Source: an uncultured Lachnospiraceae bacterium | GTDB lineage: Bacteria; Bacillota; Clostridia; Lachnospirales; Lachnospiraceae | DNA: 48,220 nt | Direction of reading: 5' to 3' | Assembly (NCBI GenBank): GCA_947626365.1 | Contig: CANQRW010000020.1 | Coordinates: 1 to 48,220, forward strand | Part shown: positions 1 to 7,402 of the stretch, piece by piece | How the letters are laid out: each line of letters starts with the position of its first letter | Position numbering within the stretch: position 1 is the stretch's first letter | The notes under the pieces: model-generated | Told to the model about the DNA's origin: nothing | Database searches by the model: none | The model's input: the letters and a program-made list of their open reading frames with translations, nothing else | Program-made: the position numbers and the translations under genes

Positions 1-197
1 GTATCTCCCGCAGCCTCGGTCGGCTGTGCTTCCGTCGGTTCGTCTGTTCCAGTAACAGTATCTCCCGCAGCCTCGGTTGGCTGTGCTTCCGTCGGTTCGT
101 CTGTTCCAGTAACAGTATCTCCCGCAGCCTCGGTCGGCTGTGCTTCCGTCGGCTCATCTGCTCCTGTAACGGTATCTCCCGCAGCCTCGGCCGACTT
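1..197. repeat. 57-bp tandem repeat, at least 3.4 units
   Basis: Units begin at 1, 58, 115 and 172 and are nearly identical, with a few substitutions. 57 bp equals 19 codons, so copy-number change keeps the frame of the surface protein. The array continues beyond the left edge, so total copy number cannot be seen. Confidence 0.95.
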
Positions 198-623
198 TTC
201 CCCAGTTGAATTTTCTGTTCCTCCTGCAGATTCTTTCTCTTCCTGCAGCTCCGAACTTAAAATATTTACAGTAGCAGCTTCTTCATATCCGCAAGCGTCC
301 GTATGCGTCGGATGATGAATACAGCAGCCCTCCTCATACTCTATTTCTCCTGTTAATCCTATCGCATTGATTTCTCCGGATCCATCGCTGCTATCCGTAT
401 CCTCATCAATAATCTCAACAGCCCCCTGATTAGCCGTCTTCTGAATTTCATCTTCCGGTCCCTGAATATACGCCCATGCCGTAATCCCATTGCCGGACAG
501 GGTCAGACTCAGCGCCAACAGGCCGGCTGCGGCTCTGCGTCTGAATCTTCTGCTGGTAATCTTCCGTACCAGATGTCCTGTACGTCCCGTTTCCACCAGA
601 TTCATAATCTTCCTTTCTTTCAT
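1..623 (-). CDS. Repeat-rich secreted surface protein, N-terminal part (runs off left edge)
   Basis: About 207 codons are visible and the frame stays open to the window edge. The ATG at 623 sits 8 nt after AAGGAG. The N terminus is basic (MKERKIMN, then RRFRRRAAAG), followed by a hydrophobic stretch (LLALSLTLSGNGITAWA), which looks like a Sec signal peptide. About residues 100-115 carry CCIHHPTHTDACGY, a Cys/His motif of the kind seen in repeat-containing clostridial surface proteins. From about residue 140 a 19-residue unit (EPTEAQPTEAAGDTVTGTD) repeats more than three times and continues past the edge. This suggests an exported, possibly cell-wall-attached stalk protein; anchor and ligand domains lie outside the window. 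It is downstream of the conserved gene at 698-1150 and of the BTAD regulator on the same strand. Function unknown. Confidence 0.75.
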   Translation of the reverse strand, partial: MKERKIMNLVETGRTGHLVRKITSRRFRRRAAAGLLALSLTLSGNGITAWAYIQGPEDEIQKTANQGAVEIIDEDTDSSDGSGEINAIGLTGEIEYEEGCCIHHPTHTDACGYEEAATVNILSSELQEEKESAGGTENSTGEKSAEAAGDTVTGADEPTEAQPTEAAGDTVTGTDEPTEAQPTEAAGDTVTGTDEPTEAQPTEAAGD

Positions 624-697
624 TTTGCGTTCTCCTTCCCTTTTGGTTTTCCTTGTAATCCTCTATGTTAAGCTGCTAAAATGCGGCAATTGATTTC

Positions 698-1150
698 TCA
701 GCCGTCATTTTCCGATTCATCCAGCGCCCCGTCGATCAGCTTCAGCAGCTCCAATGCGCTCCTGAAGTTGCGGCTTTGCCTCGTCTCGGCCCAGAACACC
801 TTGCCCTGCCAGGTGGCGTTCTGTCGGTACTGGATGTTCACCACGAAGGTGGCCTTGTCTCCTGTCTGGCTCAGGATATCGTCTGTCGTCCTCATCCGCT
901 CAGCTCCTTTCGGTTCAATTCTGTTCTCAGTGTCGAAGAAATACCTGTTCTGTGTGGATGACTGCGGATAATTAATCCGGTCCATCAGCCGGTCCATTCG
1001 GATCAGCAGGCTGTCCAGGTCCGTGAATATCTCGGCATCCGCAGAATATCTGTCGTAAAAGCGGCCTCGCAATCCGCCGGCCCGGTCTTCATCTACGCAT
1101 ATGCACACCAGATTCGGTGCGGATACGTCAATCATTCTCCTCTCAGTCAA
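698..1150 (-). CDS. Conserved hypothetical protein, about 150 aa
   Basis: The preferred start is TTG at 1150, 6-7 nt after AGGGGGAG; an in-frame ATG at 1132 is the alternative. A longer reading to 1303 would run through the terminator of the upstream gene and is rejected. The C-terminal half contains FVVNIQYRQNATWQGKV and FRSALELLKLID, a combination I associate with small clostridial proteins found beside BTAD regulators and repeat-containing surface proteins. There is no signal peptide or membrane segment, so it is probably cytoplasmic. It sits between the BTAD regulator and the surface protein on the same strand, suggesting a shared function. Biochemical role unknown. Confidence 0.7.
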   Translation of the reverse strand: MTERRMIDVSAPNLVCICVDEDRAGGLRGRFYDRYSADAEIFTDLDSLLIRMDRLMDRINYPQSSTQNRYFFDTENRIEPKGAERMRTTDDILSQTGDKATFVVNIQYRQNATWQGKVFWAETRQSRNFRSALELLKLIDGALDESENDG

Positions 1151-1248
1151 GATAATCTCCCCCTTCTTAATCCCTATCTTAGCAGGGCGGTCGTTATGCC
1201 AGCCGTTACATTTCCCTGATTTTTCATAAAAAGTTAATTTTTTGGACA

Positions 1249-1292
1249 CAAAAAAGAGCCTTCCGCGCCATTTTCGCGCCGAAAAGCTCTTT
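1249..1292 (-). terminator. Rho-independent terminator after the BTAD regulator
   Basis: Read on the minus strand, AAAGAGC and GCTCTTT arms (1283-1292 with 1253-1262, one mismatch) enclose a GC-rich loop, followed by a T tract. It separates the regulator at 1333-2600 from the next gene. Confidence 0.75.
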
Positions 1293-1332
1293 CTCTGATT
1301 CATATTTTCATATTCACAATGATTTCCGCCGT

Positions 1333-2600
1333 CTACCAGTTCTGGCTGCCGAACCTCAGGGGCAGGTTCTGGCGATGGGGCGTATCCCCCGTCACCGGAA
1401 CCATGAAATAGTTCAGGCGGTATCTGCCGGCGCCGGGAATCCTGCTGAAATTCCGATCGATCCTGGCGTAGACGATGGAGCAGTCCTCCTGCTTCAGTCC
1501 CGCGAGAATCATCAGGAACTGGTTCTTGCCGTAGCGGGTATACACATCGGTCCGCCGCAGGGAAGAGCGGATTACGCCGCTGAGTTTTTCCGCCATGTTC
1601 TCAAAATGCTCATCATTGTCATCCAGCCGCAGGCTTCCGTCCTTCTCCGTGATCGTACACAGCACCAGATACAGCGACTGGCCGTTTCTCTCGATCTTGC
1701 GGATCTCGCAGCGGTAGGTGACGATAAAGGAGGCGTAATCGCAGTAATAGGCCCCGGTTTCGTAATCCTTCTCCTCCAGCTCCTCCCGAATCTCCAGCAG
1801 ATTCTTGGAGGAACCCTTGATATGAAGGTTGATCTGGTGGATCCGCTCCATCAGTCCCTCCGTAGGCCGTATGCCGATCTTCTCCATGAGAATCTTTGTG
1901 GACTGCCCCGCCGCCTCCAGGGCCTCTCTCCACCGGCCCATATCTATGAGGACGTCAAGTTCGGCGATAAACCATTCCTCATAAGGATACATGCGGTTCA
2001 CATCCCGCACCAGCGTCAGCATCTCCTCGTAATCGCCTGCCTGCTCCAGTTCCTTCAGATACAGGCGGACGCACTGGAAATACAGCTCCTGACACCGGCT
2101 CTGGATTCCGGCGACCCACATATCCGCGGCCAGCTCCGGCAGAAATTCTCCTGTGTACAGGCGGCAGGCCCGGCCCAGCAGCTTCCGGGAATCCTCTCCT
2201 TCCAGATTGATCCCCCACATGCCGCTCTTTGCGCTGCTGACTGCCTGCCCGGCGATCTGTTCAAACTCCCTGACGTCCACATGAATCTCCAGATCGCGGG
2301 GAATCCAGCGAAAGACGCCCCTCTCACTGATATTCTCCTCTTCTTTCAGCAGGCCGACAGCAGCCATCTGCTTCTTCAGGCGGAAGGCCACGGCCCGCAG
2401 GTTGCCGGCGTCATTGCCCGGCTCACTGTCGCCGTAAAGGATATCCAGTACCTTCTGGCGGGGTATGCCCTTCTCCCCATAATACAGCAGGAGAATCAAC
2501 AGGCGCATCGTCTTACTCAATACCCCCCCGAAATTTCCACATTCACCTGTTCCAGCGTCATTCGAAATTCGCCAAACATACGCACATCCAGAACTTTCAT
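1333..2600 (-). pseudogene. BTAD-domain transcriptional regulator with a frameshift in a G7 tract
   Basis: The gene starts at ATG 2600 (MKVLDVRMFGEF...), preceded by GGGAGGG and by a promoter at 2669-2697. This frame stops after about 27 codons at TGA just past a run of seven Gs (2523-2529). The rest of the protein continues in another frame (VLSKTMRLLILLLYYGEKG...) for 396 residues. One extra G would join both parts into a 422-residue protein. It would hold an N-terminal winged-helix region, a BTAD helical domain (about residues 110-260; CRLYTGEFLPELAADMW and YPYEEWFIAELDVLIDMGRW) and a C-terminal domain resembling a degenerate GGDEF fold (about 300-420; YTRYGKNQFLMIL). This architecture belongs to SARP/AfsR-type activators. 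Either a phase-off allele, a real pseudogene or a sequencing error. Confidence 0.75.
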
Positions 2601-2668
2601 GGCTTTGCTTTCCCTCCCTCCCGGGTCCGTCCCGGGATATTGGCGATACGTTTCTCTTTAGTTTTAAT

Positions 2669-2697
2669 ATTATACAGACCAATTTTCGTAAAATCAA
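2669..2697 (-). promoter_or_regulatory. Sigma-A-type promoter of the BTAD regulator
   Basis: TTGATT, 17-nt spacer, TATAAT on the minus strand. It places the transcript start near 2660, about 60 nt before ATG 2600, which rules out translation starts further upstream. Confidence 0.75.
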
Positions 2698-2749
2698 GTA
2701 AAGATTTATTAAATACTCGTTTCCTCTGGAAGAATTATCGGAAATATGT

Positions 2750-2755
2750 TATAGT
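2750..2755 (+). promoter_or_regulatory. Probable -10 element of azlCD
   Basis: TATAGT lies about 70 nt before the azlC start; the -35 region is weak. It is divergent from the BTAD promoter. Confidence 0.4.
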
Positions 2756-2825
2756 AAAGGACAGCGTTTTCAGACCGGACGTCAAGGTCCGGCGCGTCTC
2801 TTTGGAGTGTAAGGAGAAGAATCAG

Positions 2826-3524
2826 ATGAACCGGAATTTATTGAAAAAAGTTTTGATCAAGACCCTTCCCGTCATGACCGGCTACGTGGTGCTGGGAATG
2901 GGATTCGGAATATTGCTTGAAAACAGCGGATACGGCATCGGCTGGGCTTTGGCCATGAGCGTCTTTATCTACGCCGGGTCCATGCAGTATCTTGGCGTCA
3001 GCCTGATTGCCTCCGGCGCGTCCCTGATCTCGGCGGCCCTGGCTACGCTCATGGTGAACGCCCGCCACCTGTTTTACGGAATCTCCATGATTGAGAAATA
3101 TCAGCATGCCGGGCTGAAGCGGCCCTATCTGATCTTCGCGCTGACGGACGAGACCTACTCTCTGGTCTGCAATGACGACGGGCCGGAGGGTGCGGATCCT
3201 CACTTGTACTACTTTCTCATCTCCCTCTTCGATCAGATCTACTGGATTACCGGCAGCCTGATCGGCGCATGGCTGGGCGCCGCCCTTACCTTTGACAGCA
3301 CGGGAATCGATTTCGCCATGACCGCCCTGTTTGTGACGGTATTCGTGGAACAATGGCTTACGACCAAAAACCACCTGCCGGCGATTGCCGGGGTGGTCAT
3401 CACGGTCCTGTGTCTGGCGGTCTTCGGAAGCGACTTGTTCCTGATTCCGTCTATGATTTTGATTCTTCTGTGTCTGTCCCTGGGAAGAAATGTGCTGGAG
3501 AAAGGAGATGGCGGCCATGAATAA
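2826..3524 (+). CDS. azlC: AzlC family branched-chain amino acid exporter, large subunit
   Basis: 232 residues from ATG 2826, which follows AAGGAG with normal spacing; longer readings would cross the promoter region. It is a polytopic membrane protein with the AzlC signatures: an N-terminal segment around GYVVLGMGFGILLE, then FIYAGSMQYLGVSL, and MVNARHLFYGISM near residue 80, followed by further hydrophobic helices. In characterised relatives (AzlCD, BrnFE) the large subunit works with a small AzlD partner to export branched-chain amino acids. The next gene, overlapping by 8 nt, is that partner. Substrate specificity cannot be read from sequence. Confidence 0.92.
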   Translation: MNRNLLKKVLIKTLPVMTGYVVLGMGFGILLENSGYGIGWALAMSVFIYAGSMQYLGVSLIASGASLISAALATLMVNARHLFYGISMIEKYQHAGLKRPYLIFALTDETYSLVCNDDGPEGADPHLYYFLISLFDQIYWITGSLIGAWLGAALTFDSTGIDFAMTALFVTVFVEQWLTTKNHLPAIAGVVITVLCLAVFGSDLFLIPSMILILLCLSLGRNVLEKGDGGHE

Positions 3525-3846
3525 TACCCACACGATCCTGCTGATTGCCGTTATGGCTCTGGTGACGGCCCTTCTCCGCTTCCTGCCCTTCCTGGTGCTG
3601 GGCGGCAAGCGGAAGACGCCGGAATACATTACCTATCTGGGCAGGGTTCTGCCCTGCGCCATCATCGGAATGCTGGTGGTCTACTGTCTCCGGGGCATCA
3701 CGCCTCTGGCGTGGCCTCACGGCCTGCCGGAATTACTGGCGGTAGCCGCCGTGGCGCTTCTCCATCTGTGGCGGAGGAACACGCTCTTAAGCATCGCCGG
3801 CGGAACCGTCTGCTACATGATTCTGGTGCAGGTGGTATTCCGGTAA
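3517..3846 (+). CDS. azlD: AzlD family branched-chain amino acid exporter, small subunit
   Basis: 109 residues. Start ATG 3517 is 9 nt after AAAGGAG; the in-frame ATG at 3508 abuts the ribosome binding site and is less likely. Three to four hydrophobic helices, with ALLRFLPFLVLGG near the N terminus and a proline-bearing second helix, fit the AzlD family. The start lies inside the end of azlC (8-nt overlap), which implies translational coupling and a two-subunit membrane transporter. Confidence 0.9.
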   Translation: MNNTHTILLIAVMALVTALLRFLPFLVLGGKRKTPEYITYLGRVLPCAIIGMLVVYCLRGITPLAWPHGLPELLAVAAVALLHLWRRNTLLSIAGGTVCYMILVQVVFR

Positions 3847-3908
3847 AGCCGGCATATCGGCGCGCATAACCTGCCGATTCTCTGTACTGCCGTAATATTA
3901 TCTGCCGG

Positions 3909-4814
3909 TCACTTGTCCTTCCGTATCTTCGCCGCGAAGAATCCCTCATACAGTTCCGTGGGGCAGATACAGCAGACGCCCTCCATCTCTGCAGGCAGCA
4001 GCGGCAGATACGACATTACGCGGTGTTCTATGGGTACTACCCGGGCCTTGGCTCCGGGCAGTACCTTTTTCAGTATCCGCTCATTTTCTTCTCTGAGAAC
4101 AGAACAGGTAGAATAAACCATCTCATGGCCCGGCTTCAGAAGCTCCAGGGCCTTCCGAAGAAGAGCCTCCTGGGTCCTAACCGACCGCTCGATCAGTTCT
4201 TTCGTGATCCGGGGCACATCCCCGGTCCCGCTTCCGCTGCAGGGCGCGTCCAGAAGTACTTTGTCGAAGGAGAAAAATGGATCCAGCTTCCGGGCGTCCT
4301 CATTCATCACCACCACTGTCCCTGCTCCCTGTTTTTCCAGATTGTATTTCAGCCGCTGGGATCTGGCATAGTTCTTCTCACAGGCCGTTATCTGCGCCTT
4401 CCCGCCGGACAGCGCCGCCATCTGGGTCGTCTTTCCCCCCGGCGCCGCCGCCATATCCAGAATACATTCCCCGGCCTGAGGGCTCAGGAAAAGCGGCGGA
4501 ATCATAGAAGAAAGGCTCTGAAGGTAAATCTGCCCGTCTCTGTAGATATCCAGGCGCTGAACCTCCGGTTCACGGACATCCTCAAGAATCAGCGCCTCGC
4601 CGTACCATTCTGCCGTCCGGGAATGGATTCCGGCATCGGAAAGCGCCTTTTTCACCGTTTCCGTCTCTGCCTTCAGGGTATTGACCCGCAGTGTCACAGG
4701 CCGTCTTCTGATACAGCCGTCAGATATTTTCGCGGCAGTCTCCGCGCCGTACTGGCCGATCAGCATCTGCTCTAAAAACTCCGGTATCCGCTGGGGTGTG
4801 TGAATCGGCTGCAT
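3909..4814 (-). CDS. NOL1/NOP2/Sun (RsmB/RsmF-type) RNA cytosine-C5 methyltransferase
   Basis: 301 residues. A SAM-binding Rossmann domain begins near residue 115 with DMAAAPGGKTTQMA. The catalytic DAPCSGSGT is near 190 and the second cysteine motif YSTCS near 235; both cysteines used by this family are present. An N-terminal RNA-binding segment includes RRPVTLRVNTLK. Members make 5-methylcytosine in 16S rRNA or tRNA; the exact position is not predictable. It lacks the C-terminal PUA-like extension of the longest family members. The fructokinase gene lies just upstream on the same strand with a 12-nt gap, so they may be co-transcribed. Confidence 0.88.
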   Translation of the reverse strand: MQPIHTPQRIPEFLEQMLIGQYGAETAAKISDGCIRRRPVTLRVNTLKAETETVKKALSDAGIHSRTAEWYGEALILEDVREPEVQRLDIYRDGQIYLQSLSSMIPPLFLSPQAGECILDMAAAPGGKTTQMAALSGGKAQITACEKNYARSQRLKYNLEKQGAGTVVVMNEDARKLDPFFSFDKVLLDAPCSGSGTGDVPRITKELIERSVRTQEALLRKALELLKPGHEMVYSTCSVLREENERILKKVLPGAKARVVPIEHRVMSYLPLLPAEMEGVCCICPTELYEGFFAAKIRKDK

Positions 4815-4826
4815 AAAACGCCCTTT

Positions 4827-5780
4827 CTATTCCATCTCTTCCAGCGTGGGATAAGAGGCGATAGCGCCTGCCTTGGTCACGCTGATTCCGCTGAATTTGT
4901 TGGCAAAAGCCAGATATTCTTCCATCTTTTCCTGGGTCAGGCTCTCAATATTATCCGCCGTGACGCCGTCTCTTGACAGGAAGAAGAGGAAGGAACCGAT
5001 AAAGCCGTCTCCGGCGCCGGTAGTGTCTACCGCCGTCACCTTCCTGCCGGCCGCGGCCCCGCTGGCAGTTCTGGTATAGCACTCCGCGCCGTCAGGACCT
5101 TTGGTGTAGATCACCATCTTTGTGTCTCCTGCCAGAAGCTGAGGCAGGGCATCCCGGATATCCGTCTTGCCGGTGATAAATTCCAGTTCCTCATCAGACA
5201 CCTTCAGCACGTGGGCCATGGGCGCGAACTCCCGGACTACCTTCTTAAGCGCCTCCTCGCTGTCCCACAGAGCCAGGCGCAGGTTGGGGTCGAAGCTGAT
5301 CAATGCGCCGGCCTTCTTGGCGCCTTCGATGGCCTTCTTATGAGCCTCCTTCATAGGCCAGTCCCCCAGGGACACGGAGCAGAAGTGAAGGGCAAACGCG
5401 TCCTCAAACCACTCGTCTTTCACGTCGGCCGGATCCATCAGCATGTCCGCTCCCGGTTTCCGATAGAAAGAAAACTCACGGTTGCCGTCTTCCTTCAGGG
5501 CCACAAATGCCAGGGAAGTGTTGGCCTTATCCGTCCGTTTTATAAAGCTGCAGTCGATTCCGCAGCTGACCAGCTCATCCACAATCTTGTCTCCAAAGGG
5601 ATCGTCGCCCAGCTGGGTGATCATCGCTCCCGTACCTCCCAGCTTCACATACGCGCCCACTACATTGGCAGGCGCACCGCCTACCTTAGGCTGAAATGCG
5701 CTGACATTTTTAATCGGTCTGCCGGACTCCGCCGGTATCCAGTCAATAAGCGCTTCTCCGATTGCCATTAATCGTTTCAT
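4827..5780 (-). CDS. PfkB-family carbohydrate kinase, probable fructokinase
   Basis: 317 residues from ATG 5780, 8 nt after GAGGAGG. The PfkB fold is clear: GGAPANVVGAYVKLGG near residue 35 (sugar-binding signature) and DTTGAGDGFIGSF near 255, which holds the anion hole and the catalytic aspartate. Length and the N-terminal GEALIDWIP match fructokinases (ScrK type), which phosphorylate fructose with ATP. No sugar transporter or hydrolase adjoins it, so the substrate is inferred by family only. Ribokinase or 2-keto-3-deoxygluconate kinase activity is less likely. Confidence 0.88.
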   Translation of the reverse strand: MKRLMAIGEALIDWIPAESGRPIKNVSAFQPKVGGAPANVVGAYVKLGGTGAMITQLGDDPFGDKIVDELVSCGIDCSFIKRTDKANTSLAFVALKEDGNREFSFYRKPGADMLMDPADVKDEWFEDAFALHFCSVSLGDWPMKEAHKKAIEGAKKAGALISFDPNLRLALWDSEEALKKVVREFAPMAHVLKVSDEELEFITGKTDIRDALPQLLAGDTKMVIYTKGPDGAECYTRTASGAAAGRKVTAVDTTGAGDGFIGSFLFFLSRDGVTADNIESLTQEKMEEYLAFANKFSGISVTKAGAIASYPTLEEME

Positions 5781-5841
5781 GATCAAATCCTCCTCTGTAC
5801 GTTCCGCCTATATTTCACAGGCGGAATATAAGATTTATCTG

Positions 5842-6369
5842 TTAAAATGCTATATCCGAAAGAAGCCTTTCCAGCTCTTCCACCACTTCTCCCGCGGATT
5901 TCCCTGTCTCGTCTACGGTGATATCCGCGTATTTTTCATAATACGGAACGCGCTCCTTATACAGATCATAAAATGTCATGCCTTCGCGCACAGCCACTCC
6001 CCGCATCCCCAGATCGCCTACCCGCTTCTTCAGATCCTCATAGCTTACCTTCAGATAGACAATGATGCCCATGGATTTAAAATGTTCCATAGCCTCCCGG
6101 CCATAGACGGCGCTGCCGCCGGGCGCGATCACCGACCGCTCCGCCCGGATATCCGCATTGATCCGGTTCTCAATCTCAAGAAATCCATCCAGTCCTTCCC
6201 GGGCGATGATCTCCCGCAGAAGCCGCTTCTCCTTCTGCTGGATCACAAGATCCGTATCCACAAAGGAATACCCCAGCCGTTTGGCCAGCAAAACTCCCAC
6301 CATGCTTTTGCCGGAAGCCGGCATTCCTATGAGGGTGATGCTGCTGCCCCGCATATCTTCTGTCGCCAT
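5842..6369 (-). CDS. aroK: Shikimate kinase-family protein
   Basis: 175 residues. ATG 6369 is chosen because it lies 8 nt after AGGAG, whereas the ATG two codons earlier is only 2 nt away. The Walker A motif GMPASGKS is at about residue 15, DTD follows near 38, and the glycine pair APGGSAVYG near 85. This order is that of shikimate kinase. The family phosphorylates shikimate at O3 in aromatic amino acid synthesis. The substrate-binding pattern is somewhat divergent and no other aro gene is nearby, so a related small-molecule kinase cannot be excluded. Confidence 0.75.
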   Translation of the reverse strand: MATEDMRGSSITLIGMPASGKSMVGVLLAKRLGYSFVDTDLVIQQKEKRLLREIIAREGLDGFLEIENRINADIRAERSVIAPGGSAVYGREAMEHFKSMGIIVYLKVSYEDLKKRVGDLGMRGVAVREGMTFYDLYKERVPYYEKYADITVDETGKSAGEVVEELERLLSDIAF

Positions 6370-6389
6370 GGACATGTCTCCTGTCCTTT

Positions 6390-6956
6390 TTATCTCTTTT
6401 TTTCCACCGAATAGCCAAACTTTCCCAGCTTTTTCCCCAGACTGAAATATTCTCCGTGGGAATAAGCGGTCAGATCCGTATCATTCAGATGGAATTTGCC
6501 TTTTCCGTCGATGTAGGAATCCTCTACGGTAACGCCTGTAATCTCCGCCACAAACATATCATGGCTTCCCAGTTCCAGCACCTGCTTAACTTTGCACTCC
6601 AGGTTCACAGGGCTTTCCGCGATGCCTGGCGCTTTCACCGTCTCCGACGGCAGCGGCGTCAAATGCATCTCCTTATATTTGTCCACATCCCGGCCGGAAC
6701 GGACTCCGCAGTAGTCGGTAGCATAAGTCAGATCCTTCGTCACCAGATTGATGACAAACTCCCCGGTCTCCTTCACAATCGCGTGGGAATAGCGTTCTTT
6801 CCGTATGGAAACCGACACCATAGGCGGGTCAGAGCAGACGGTTCCTGCCCATGCAAGCGTGATGATGTTGGGGTGTTCTCCCTCTCTCTGACAGCTGACC
6901 ATAACTACCGGCAGGGGATACAGCATATTGCCCGGTTTCCAGTGCTGTTTTGCCAT
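6390..6956 (-). CDS. Flavin reductase-like FMN-binding protein
   Basis: 188 residues; ATG 6956 follows AGGAGGTGG closely. The split-barrel flavin reductase-like domain is recognisable from LYPLPVVMVSC at the start, ITLAWAGTVCSDPPMVSVSI near residue 35 and TGEFVINL near 65. Clostridial proteins of this type bind FMN and are annotated as flavin reductases or flavoredoxins; the electron partner is unknown. It starts 11 nt after the HicB-like gene on the same strand and is probably co-transcribed. Confidence 0.85.
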   Translation of the reverse strand: MAKQHWKPGNMLYPLPVVMVSCQREGEHPNIITLAWAGTVCSDPPMVSVSIRKERYSHAIVKETGEFVINLVTKDLTYATDYCGVRSGRDVDKYKEMHLTPLPSETVKAPGIAESPVNLECKVKQVLELGSHDMFVAEITGVTVEDSYIDGKGKFHLNDTDLTAYSHGEYFSLGKKLGKFGYSVEKKR

Positions 6957-6967
6957 AAGCCACCTCC

Positions 6968-7246
6968 TCAGTCATAATCCGGCAGAAGTTTCACCGTCAC
7001 CATGATCTGCCGGATAAAACCGCCGTCCGGCAGCGTGATTTCCGTCTCATGGGACACTTCCGGCATATCGGGATCGTCCTCCTCCAGCTCAGCCGCTATC
7101 CAGTTGTAAGCGGCATCGCGGGTATTCTCAAGCGTATCCTCCAGATCCGGACCGTCTGCCTCGCAGCACTCCAGATCCGGAAAATACGCGTGATATCCCT
7201 TATCATGTTCGTGCGGCACAAACACCGCTGGATAGATAAATGTCAT
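6968..7246 (-). CDS. HicB-like protein without an adjacent HicA
   Basis: 92 residues; ATG 7246 lies 9 nt after AAAGGAG. The N-terminal half (YPAVFVPHEHDKGYHAYFPD, then a DLEDTLENTRDAAYNW helix) is the degenerate RNase H-like fold of HicB antitoxins. There is no obvious C-terminal DNA-binding helix-turn-helix or ribbon-helix-helix. No HicA-sized partner gene (about 60 residues with a conserved histidine) is found on either side. It is therefore an orphan, perhaps repurposed as a small regulatory or binding protein. A 27-bp tandem repeat that is in frame with it lies directly upstream. Confidence 0.75.
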   Translation of the reverse strand: MTFIYPAVFVPHEHDKGYHAYFPDLECCEADGPDLEDTLENTRDAAYNWIAAELEEDDPDMPEVSHETEITLPDGGFIRQIMVTVKLLPDYD

Positions 7247-7287
7247 GTTTCTTCTCTCCTTTGTTCCTTCTGCCGCGGAGTTTGTTT

Positions 7288-7395
7288 CTTCCGCAGCTTT
7301 TTTACCGCAGCTGCCTTCCGCAGCTTTTTTGCCACGGCTGTCTTCCGCAGCTTTTTTACTGCGGCTGCCTTCCGCAGCCGCCCTTCTTCTGACCC
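7288..7395. repeat. 27-bp tandem repeat between pyrophosphatase and HicB genes
   Basis: Four units begin at 7288, 7315, 7342 and 7369, each starting CTTCCGCAGC on the plus strand; the last is divergent. On the minus strand 27 bp equals nine codons and reads KKAAEGSCG-like peptides in the frame shared by the upstream pyrophosphatase stop codon and the downstream HicB start. No start codon lies between them. Confidence 0.85.
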
Positions 7396-7402
7396 TGTCC
7401 GG

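Noticed and set aside
1-197. CRISPR array at the left edge
   Set aside because: The 57-bp units are contiguous without unique spacers and are in frame within a coding sequence.
1151-1303. Upstream start at 1303 for the 150-aa conserved gene
   Set aside because: The extension is translated from the terminator hairpin and A/T-rich spacer of the BTAD gene; TTG 1150 has a proper ribosome binding site.
1375-2661. 428-codon open frame on the plus strand opposite the BTAD regulator
   Set aside because: No start signals or recognisable domains, and the minus strand holds a promoter, ribosome binding site and BTAD domain.
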